Made by a program: the position numbers and the translations under genes. The notes under the pieces were generated by a model. That model did not search any database and was not told where the DNA came from. It saw only the letters and a program-made list of their open reading frames with translations. From a virus, in IMG/VR virus record IMGVR_UViG_3300010413_000190, positions 1-45,865 of that record: a stretch of 45,865 bases of DNA; one strand, given 5' to 3'. Shown here piece by piece: positions 40,621 to 45,865 of the stretch (position 1 is its first letter; each line of letters opens with the position of its first letter).

Positions 40621-41081
40621 TGGCTGAAAAGATATCGTTAAAAGATCTTATAAAACTAAAAAATAAAGGGGTCAAACTTGTAGACGGCAAGACAGGGCTT
40701 CCGTTTAATCCAGATTTGGAAGGCGATACTAACTTCATATTTGAATTAAAGTCTGTTGTTAGTCCATCGGCAGAGAACCAGGAGAAAGCATATTTAAAAG
40801 AACTTCAAACTCTTATTAAAGGAATTACGGATTTATCAATAAGTACCATGAAAATGGTATCAGAATTACAAGCAGTTAATAAAATGATCGTTGATGAACT
40901 CAAAAAACCAAAACAGTTAGATCAGCCGAAAATAGAAGTCAAGCCAGATGTCAAACCAGAAATCAAGTTAGAGCCGAAAGTTAGCATAGAACCGCAACCA
41001 CCTAAAAAATGGAAACATGAAGTAACCAATATGACAAGGACTGGTAGAATAATCGAAATTGAAAGCACACCAATAGATTAG
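40617..41081 (+). CDS. Coiled-coil tail-associated protein
   Basis: A 154-residue protein from ATG 40617 (ATGA overlap with the previous gene). MAEKISLKDLIKLKNKG then a central coil and a K/P-rich linker (KPDVKPEIKLEPKVS) ending in a small beta segment. Possibly a fibre-attachment protein, by position. Confidence 0.5.
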   Translation: MMAEKISLKDLIKLKNKGVKLVDGKTGLPFNPDLEGDTNFIFELKSVVSPSAENQEKAYLKELQTLIKGITDLSISTMKMVSELQAVNKMIVDELKKPKQLDQPKIEVKPDVKPEIKLEPKVSIEPQPPKKWKHEVTNMTRTGRIIEIESTPID

Positions 41082-41092
41082 GAGGAAACACA

Positions 41093-41425
41093 ATGGCCGG
41101 AAACGATATGGACAAAAGCAATATGATTAAATTGGCAATGAACCTTGCCACAAGAGTCAAGGAAGTTGAAATGGACATCAGGACATTCATTGACCAATGG
41201 GATGGAAAAGACCTTGGAACAGGTGGAGCGAATGAAATCGATGATACTTTTATTGAAACGACTTCTCTCCCTATTAATGCGACAAATTTGAATAGCAAGG
41301 GCGTATACAGTCTAAGGAATTTATTGAAATTCCTGGACAATGATACGCCAGCAGCGGCACAACACGGAGACAATTTGGCCATTGTCGCAAATGTAGATGG
41401 TGAATACACGATAACGTTGCCTTAA
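41093..41425 (+). CDS. Putative fibre/baseplate component
   Basis: A 110-residue protein with a strong AGGAGGAAAC ribosome site. Helical N-terminus (NMIKLAMNLATRVKEVEMDI) then DGKDLGTGGANEIDDTFIET. Ends in the ATGA overlap of the next gene. Position suggests a fibre adaptor. Confidence 0.5.
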   Translation: MAGNDMDKSNMIKLAMNLATRVKEVEMDIRTFIDQWDGKDLGTGGANEIDDTFIETTSLPINATNLNSKGVYSLRNLLKFLDNDTPAAAQHGDNLAIVANVDGEYTITLP

Positions 41426-42615
41426 TGATAACGCAGATACGAAACAAAAGGGAATATCAGGCTTTGTATTTGGGCGATGTGAAACCTATTGTTAAAATAG
41501 GTGGAAGTCAACGCGATACAGAGGATCGTTTTGTTCCGAATGTAAATGCATCATTTCACTGTGATTCTGGACATGAATTATATTTTCTGAATCTTAACAG
41601 GAAGGATCTTGATGTATCGCTCGGAAACGAACCAGAATTTAATAACGGAGTAATAGGCCAAACCTTTAATATTGAATCACATGAATATAGCGTTTTAGGT
41701 GATCGGTTAAAATGGTCGTCTATGTTTTCTGAATGCCCGGCTTCGTTTGTTATCGAATTCGATTTGAAATGTTCTCAAGAATTAACGTTTTACAAACAGC
41801 CCGAAGATGAGCCTGGTTCACCTGAAAACGTAAAGGGGTCTTATGCTGTTTATTGTGATAAATCGTTTTCTTTGAAGGATCAATCTGGAAAGTGGATACA
41901 CAACACCAAAAACGGAAAGTTATGCCATATTTACAGATCAAAAGTAACGGATTCAAAAGGTAAGTCATCATGGTGTAGTCTTAACATCGTAAACGATCAA
42001 GGTTTAAAACTAAGGATTTCACTTCCTGAACAGTTTATGAGGTCAGCCCAATATCCCGTTATCCGAAATGTTGATGTTGGATGGTCAACAGAGCCAGGCA
42101 GTTGGACAAGTGGGGTCACGACGCTACACGGATCAGGCCCGTTTACCTTGGCCGATAACGGCACGATTACAGAGCTTCATGCCTGGGGGAAAAACACAGC
42201 AGGTGCAACAGATTTTGGGTATAGAGTCGGAATCTACAATTATTCAGGAGCAAATCCAAATTCGTTAATCGATGAATCAGGAGAAATTGACTGTCCTTTT
42301 GGTGGGGCCGCAACGGATCTATCAGAAGGGGGGCATTCAACAGCGATAAGCGCGGCAGATTATTTTACGTGTTTAATCGTTGAGAATGCAACTTTTTGTA
42401 ATTACGGCTTTGATAGCAGTATTTCAGGAATTACCCGACACTATGACACAGATCCATCATATGGGCCTCTTCCGGCGACATATACCTCTGATGGAACAAC
42501 GGCAGGAAGAAGGGTTGCGATTTGGGCGGTTGTTACGGTTGGCGGAGCATCAATAATGAATCAATTGCAAGGCCCTAATTTGGGTGCCGATCTTTTTAAC
42601 GGGACACTACTATGA
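41425..42615 (+). CDS. Tail fibre-like protein
   Basis: A 396-residue beta-rich protein. First part MITQIRNKREYQALYLGDVK to the aromatic region, then a repeat-like C-terminal part (GSWTSGVTTLHGSGPFTLAD, NTAGATDFGYRVGIYNYSGA) typical of receptor-binding or carbohydrate-binding folds. ATGA overlap with the next gene. Specific receptor unknown. Confidence 0.6.
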   Translation: MITQIRNKREYQALYLGDVKPIVKIGGSQRDTEDRFVPNVNASFHCDSGHELYFLNLNRKDLDVSLGNEPEFNNGVIGQTFNIESHEYSVLGDRLKWSSMFSECPASFVIEFDLKCSQELTFYKQPEDEPGSPENVKGSYAVYCDKSFSLKDQSGKWIHNTKNGKLCHIYRSKVTDSKGKSSWCSLNIVNDQGLKLRISLPEQFMRSAQYPVIRNVDVGWSTEPGSWTSGVTTLHGSGPFTLADNGTITELHAWGKNTAGATDFGYRVGIYNYSGANPNSLIDESGEIDCPFGGAATDLSEGGHSTAISAADYFTCLIVENATFCNYGFDSSISGITRHYDTDPSYGPLPATYTSDGTTAGRRVAIWAVVTVGGASIMNQLQGPNLGADLFNGTLL

Positions 42616-44459
42616 GTCATCAACACGCCACAATAGGCGATACGGTTTATTTTTGGTTTGCATCTAACGACACTTCGGGAAGTGGTAACGACGGTGCAAG
42701 TGCCGTATTCGATGTGAGGGAAGCAGGGGCAGCGAGTAATGCGGCTCCATTATTATCAGGAAGCGCTACCCTTCTATCTCATGCTGATTATCAGGCTGGA
42801 TGCTATGAAATAGCCGTAGCTGCTACGGTTGGAAACGGGTTTGCGGCCGGCGACACGTTTGCCGTTTTCTGTACTCTAACCGTTGATTCTCAAAATCCAT
42901 CCGGCTTTGTAGGTTCATGTACTTTGTCACCGATAATTGCGAACACAACACAAATAGAAGGCGCTGACGCTTCAACAACTATAATAGGAGCCGATAGCGA
43001 TACTCTTGAAACCCTCAGCGATCAAATCGATACGGTTATAACCGAAGTAGGAAATTTGGCTGTTGGTTCTGGTGGCATAGCAACAACTGCTGAATCATTC
43101 ACCAAAGCCGGAGCAGAGCCTGAAACAAACACCTATACCGCAACCATACAGGAAGACGGAACTTATCATATAGTCGAAGATGACACTACAAGCACTGACT
43201 GTTATTATCAATTTGACGTTGGCCCTGATGGTGTGCCTCAGTCCATAGAATGGTATGGCTACGCTCAGTCTCAAGGCGATTCATATGCAATTTCCTTTTA
43301 TAATTGGGCCAGCACATCATGGGATCAGGTTGGAACAATAAACGGTGCAAATGGGTCTACGCCTTTTGCAAGGTCATTTACGGCCACTATTGCTCATGTC
43401 GGTTCTGGTTCAAATGTAGGCAAGGTAAGATTCAGATTTTCGTCATCAGACGGAACGGCATTTGCCACAGATCGATTGATATGTGTTTATACTCAGATAA
43501 GCCAGGGCATTACAAACGGGTCTACCATCACGCTATCGTCATCGACAACTGATCAGAATTTCTTAGGTCATAATTGGACCCTTGCTTTAGGGGGTCAGGA
43601 CATTAGCGGATCTTATTTTTATCAGTCGATAAACGTTTCAGGAACCGGAACGGCTACAAACGGTTCACCCTTTACATTTCAAGAATGTAACTTCCCATCA
43701 GCTACTTTATCGGCTTATGGGTTTATTGAAAATTCTGCTATTTCGGCACTGACATTTACCAGTACAGCCGGTGTATCAGCGGATACCATAGATCTATTTC
43801 ATTGCTATTCAGGTGTCGCTGGTTCTGGTGCTCCAACGTTCGATTTTTCAGGAGTCACCAAAACAACCAATATCCAGGTCAGAAAATGGTCTGGTGGTGG
43901 AACATGGACATTCACAAGCGATTGCGTGGCTTCTATAGAGGTTGAACAGGGCGGAACCCATACGATTACAACCGGCGGTGGAAATGTTGAATTACGGGGT
44001 ATTATCAAAACCGCTGCGATAACATCTTCAGGATCAAGCACGACTAATATCCATGGGATTGTAGGATCTGTTACGGTAGCCGGAACGGGTGGAACGGTTA
44101 ATATTTATGGAGCGCATGGAACCGTTACAGATAGCAGCGGTGGAAACGTAACGGTTAATGATTACGGCATAGATAATCTTCCGGTAAGAATACAAAAAAA
44201 TGTAGCTCTTTCAAACTTCACTTTTTATATGGTCAAAGATGACGATCATGTCACCGCTGCAACAGGAAAAACAATAACAGCACAAATAAGTAAGGACGGT
44301 GGAGCATTCGCAAGCTGTTCAAATTCAGTATCGGAAATAGGGAGTGGTCATTATAAGATAGATTTAACTCAAACTGAAATGAATGCAGATATAATAAGTT
44401 TGAAATTTACAGCCGATAGATGCGATCAACGCGCTATAACGATAGTAACTGATTCATGA
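42612..44459 (+). CDS. Large tail fibre protein
   Basis: A 615-residue protein. N-terminal BppU-like adaptor pattern (DTVYFWFASNDTSGSGNDG, ADYQAGCYEIAVAATV), G/T/S-rich repeats in the middle (TVAGTGGTVNIYGAHGTVTD) of beta-solenoid type, and a C-terminal adaptor-like repeat (NFTFYMVKDDDHVTAATGKT). Likely structural side fibre. ATGA overlaps on both sides. Confidence 0.65.
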   Translation: MSHQHATIGDTVYFWFASNDTSGSGNDGASAVFDVREAGAASNAAPLLSGSATLLSHADYQAGCYEIAVAATVGNGFAAGDTFAVFCTLTVDSQNPSGFVGSCTLSPIIANTTQIEGADASTTIIGADSDTLETLSDQIDTVITEVGNLAVGSGGIATTAESFTKAGAEPETNTYTATIQEDGTYHIVEDDTTSTDCYYQFDVGPDGVPQSIEWYGYAQSQGDSYAISFYNWASTSWDQVGTINGANGSTPFARSFTATIAHVGSGSNVGKVRFRFSSSDGTAFATDRLICVYTQISQGITNGSTITLSSSTTDQNFLGHNWTLALGGQDISGSYFYQSINVSGTGTATNGSPFTFQECNFPSATLSAYGFIENSAISALTFTSTAGVSADTIDLFHCYSGVAGSGAPTFDFSGVTKTTNIQVRKWSGGGTWTFTSDCVASIEVEQGGTHTITTGGGNVELRGIIKTAAITSSGSSTTNIHGIVGSVTVAGTGGTVNIYGAHGTVTDSSGGNVTVNDYGIDNLPVRIQKNVALSNFTFYMVKDDDHVTAATGKTITAQISKDGGAFASCSNSVSEIGSGHYKIDLTQTEMNADIISLKFTADRCDQRAITIVTDS

Positions 44460-44647
44460 TAATAGATTGGGATCCGAGAACATCATTATATTATAGCCAT
44501 GGATATATAAGAACATATTCAGGATTATTGGAAATTGGTGGAAAGCCAATAATTGAAAGAGTATTACCAGATGATGGACTGATGGCATTCATAGCGGTAA
44601 TAACGCCTATTATAGATTCAACAGGCTTTAAACCAAAAGGAGAATAA
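44456..44647 (+). CDS. Small fibre-associated protein
   Basis: A 63-residue protein, MIIDWDPRTSLYYSHGYIRT to STGFKPKGE. ATGA overlap with the fibre gene. Function unknown. Confidence 0.5.
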   Translation: MIIDWDPRTSLYYSHGYIRTYSGLLEIGGKPIIERVLPDDGLMAFIAVITPIIDSTGFKPKGE

Positions 44648-44650
44648 ACC

Positions 44651-45211
44651 ATGAAAAAGTTGATTGTTTTATTTTTGATTTTGTTTCCGTCTTTTGTATG
44701 GGCGGCAGGATCAACAATAGTCACCGGAGACGATCTAATTCGGTCAGTTGGATCAAATCTTACCATTAGAAAAATATCTATCCGGTTCACTTCAGATGAA
44801 ACTAATGGAGATGTTCCTGAAATAACGATAGGAGAAGGTTCGACAACCGGATTTACGCACGGACCATTATATGGATGGTTCGCATATAAGGTAGAGATTG
44901 ATGCAGACCTATGCAATGAAACAGGTCCACGATGTGATATAAAAGGGCCATTTGAATTTCCGTCTGATAGCGATCTTTATATTTACCATAAAGGCGTTGA
45001 TTTATTGGCTGGACAAGGTGTTGATGCTGTTGATAGTGATGCTGAAGGTCAAGTTTATTTTTATGATAACTCAACAAATCTTAATCCTGTTAGACAACCT
45101 ATTTCATCAGACCTAACGATTGATTTAAACCAAGCAACGGCTGTGGCGTGGGATCCTTACGTTCTGACCAATAACGAAGCGTCTATTGATATTTACTTTA
45201 TGAATCAATAA
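44651..45211 (+). CDS. Exported fibre-region protein
   Basis: A 186-residue protein. MKKLIVLFLILFPSFVWAAG is a clear Sec signal with cleavage near VWA|AG. The mature part is beta-rich (TIRKISIRFTSDETNGDVPE type). AGGAGAATAAACC ribosome site. Its stop overlaps the next ATG (TAATGG). Position in the fibre block suggests a virion protein, yet it is predicted to be exported. Confidence 0.55.
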   Translation: MKKLIVLFLILFPSFVWAAGSTIVTGDDLIRSVGSNLTIRKISIRFTSDETNGDVPEITIGEGSTTGFTHGPLYGWFAYKVEIDADLCNETGPRCDIKGPFEFPSDSDLYIYHKGVDLLAGQGVDAVDSDAEGQVYFYDNSTNLNPVRQPISSDLTIDLNQATAVAWDPYVLTNNEASIDIYFMNQ

Positions 45212-45600
45212 TGGCTGGAACAAATCCAAGAAGCGTAAACGATTGGGACCGCCAAATGCCGAAAAAAGACAATTTCGGCAAGATCGGGCATGAAGAAAAG
45301 CGATGGGCAGAAGGATGGTTTGTCGATTTATACGGTACGCCATATTCTTATTCATCGACCATGACCGGCAATGAAACGTTTACGGATTCAAAAAGGTTTT
45401 TATCGATTTATTTTTTAGACCCGAATGGATCAGATAGAAATTTCAATCCATCAGGAACGTTCAGAGATGGATGTGTTGTATTGATTAAAAACATAGACCG
45501 AACAGGCGGGAACGTAATTTTTGACAGCACTTCGAGTAAACAGCTTATTGGTCCGGGTAGACTTCAAATATCAATGTATGATGGAACACAATGGCGATGA
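45211..45600 (+). CDS. Small fibre-type protein
   Basis: A 129-residue protein, MAGTNPRSVNDWDRQMPKKD, then GTPYSYSSTMTGNETFTDSK and RDGCVVLIKNIDRTGGNVIF. The style of the last part is found in C-terminal fibre domains. Its stop overlaps the tailspike ATG (ATGA). Function unknown. Confidence 0.5.
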   Translation: MAGTNPRSVNDWDRQMPKKDNFGKIGHEEKRWAEGWFVDLYGTPYSYSSTMTGNETFTDSKRFLSIYFLDPNGSDRNFNPSGTFRDGCVVLIKNIDRTGGNVIFDSTSSKQLIGPGRLQISMYDGTQWR

Positions 45601-45865
45601 AAAAATATATCATTCTTCTTTTGTTAATTAGTTCAACCGCATTTGGAGCGGTTAAAGACGATTTTCCATGTACCGGATTGACCGGTGGAACTGTAGGGGC
45701 GTTAGATTATTACGGTGTGGCTTCGCTTTCTGAGGGAGATGAAACCCACTGTATGGTAAGTGGTGAGGTTATTCATTTTAGATTTGATTATGACGGAACC
45801 GGTGCAGAGAATACGACTACACATCCATACACAGTTAGACCGGATGATTATTCTACACAAGGCAC
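45597..45865 (+). CDS. Tailspike (5' part, with signal peptide)
   Basis: Start of the tailspike continued at base 1. ATG 45597 overlaps the previous stop. The product begins MKKYIILLLLISSTAFGA, a Sec signal with cleavage about after FGA, then VKDDFPCTGLTGG. After closing the circle the frame runs to 2140. The 144-base end overlap lies in this gene. Confidence 0.75.
   Translation, partial: MKKYIILLLLISSTAFGAVKDDFPCTGLTGGTVGALDYYGVASLSEGDETHCMVSGEVIHFRFDYDGTGAENTTTHPYTVRPDDYSTQG
45722..45865. repeat. Terminal direct repeat, right copy
   Basis: Identical to bases 1-144. See the left copy for interpretation. Confidence 0.95.

Noticed and set aside
1-45865. tRNA genes or CRISPR arrays
   Set aside because: No cloverleaf with a GGTTCAAATCC-like T arm and no regularly spaced repeats were seen by eye; a tRNAscan search was not possible.

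Overview
The window is an almost complete genome of a tailed phage with a podovirus-like (short-tailed, T7-architecture) virion, from an uncultured host. The last 144 bases repeat the first 144 exactly and the junction falls inside one reading frame, so the contig closes into a circle of about 45.7 kb; map ends are arbitrary. The sequence is AT-rich by eye. Sigma70-type promoters, lipoprotein signals, Sec signals and an O-antigen ligase/polymerase-like membrane protein point to a Gram-negative host. I cannot place it more precisely from sequence alone. No integrase, DNA polymerase, RNA polymerase or recognisable endolysin was found.

Layout. A divergent control region (10081-10171) has two promoters reading away from each other over one palindromic operator, next to a Cro/YdaS-like repressor (10169-10369). 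The leftward (minus) operon runs from 10080 to 2972. It carries two structured RNA-like elements, a run of very small genes separated by attC-like palindromes, and then a recombination block: a Sak4-like ATPase, a PD-(D/E)XK exonuclease and a NinB-like protein. The rightward (plus) strand carries small regulatory and zinc-ribbon proteins, a replication initiator with candidate iterons (12431-13105), a DUF1064 resolvase-like nuclease, secreted proteins and a membrane module with a Wzy-like protein (17747-20438). The virion genes follow: terminase small and large, portal, Bbp19-like protein, scaffold, major capsid protein, Bbp16-like protein, tail tubular A and B, a GNAT-like protein, three internal virion proteins, fibre genes, and a tailspike with an S74 chaperone that crosses the contig ends. 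Three small membrane proteins (2137-2969) close the late operon and meet the leftward operon tail to tail.

Most notable signals. (1) The minus-strand array at about 5770-7909 looks like an integron cassette array without an integrase (a CALIN) inside a phage. Stop codons lie in the attC-like inverse core. In five cassettes the inverse core is the exact complement of that same cassette's leading core, which is the hallmark of integron cassettes. (2) A 98-residue membrane-anchored protein (26295-26591) resembles a C-terminal segment of the phage's own capsid protein. (3) Several apparent virion proteins start with Sec signal peptides, including tail tubular protein B and the tailspike. (4) Two GC-rich, multiply base-paired elements, one closed by an 18-bp perfect inverted repeat, may be unknown structured RNAs. 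(5) A phage-encoded Wzy-like protein may alter the host surface.
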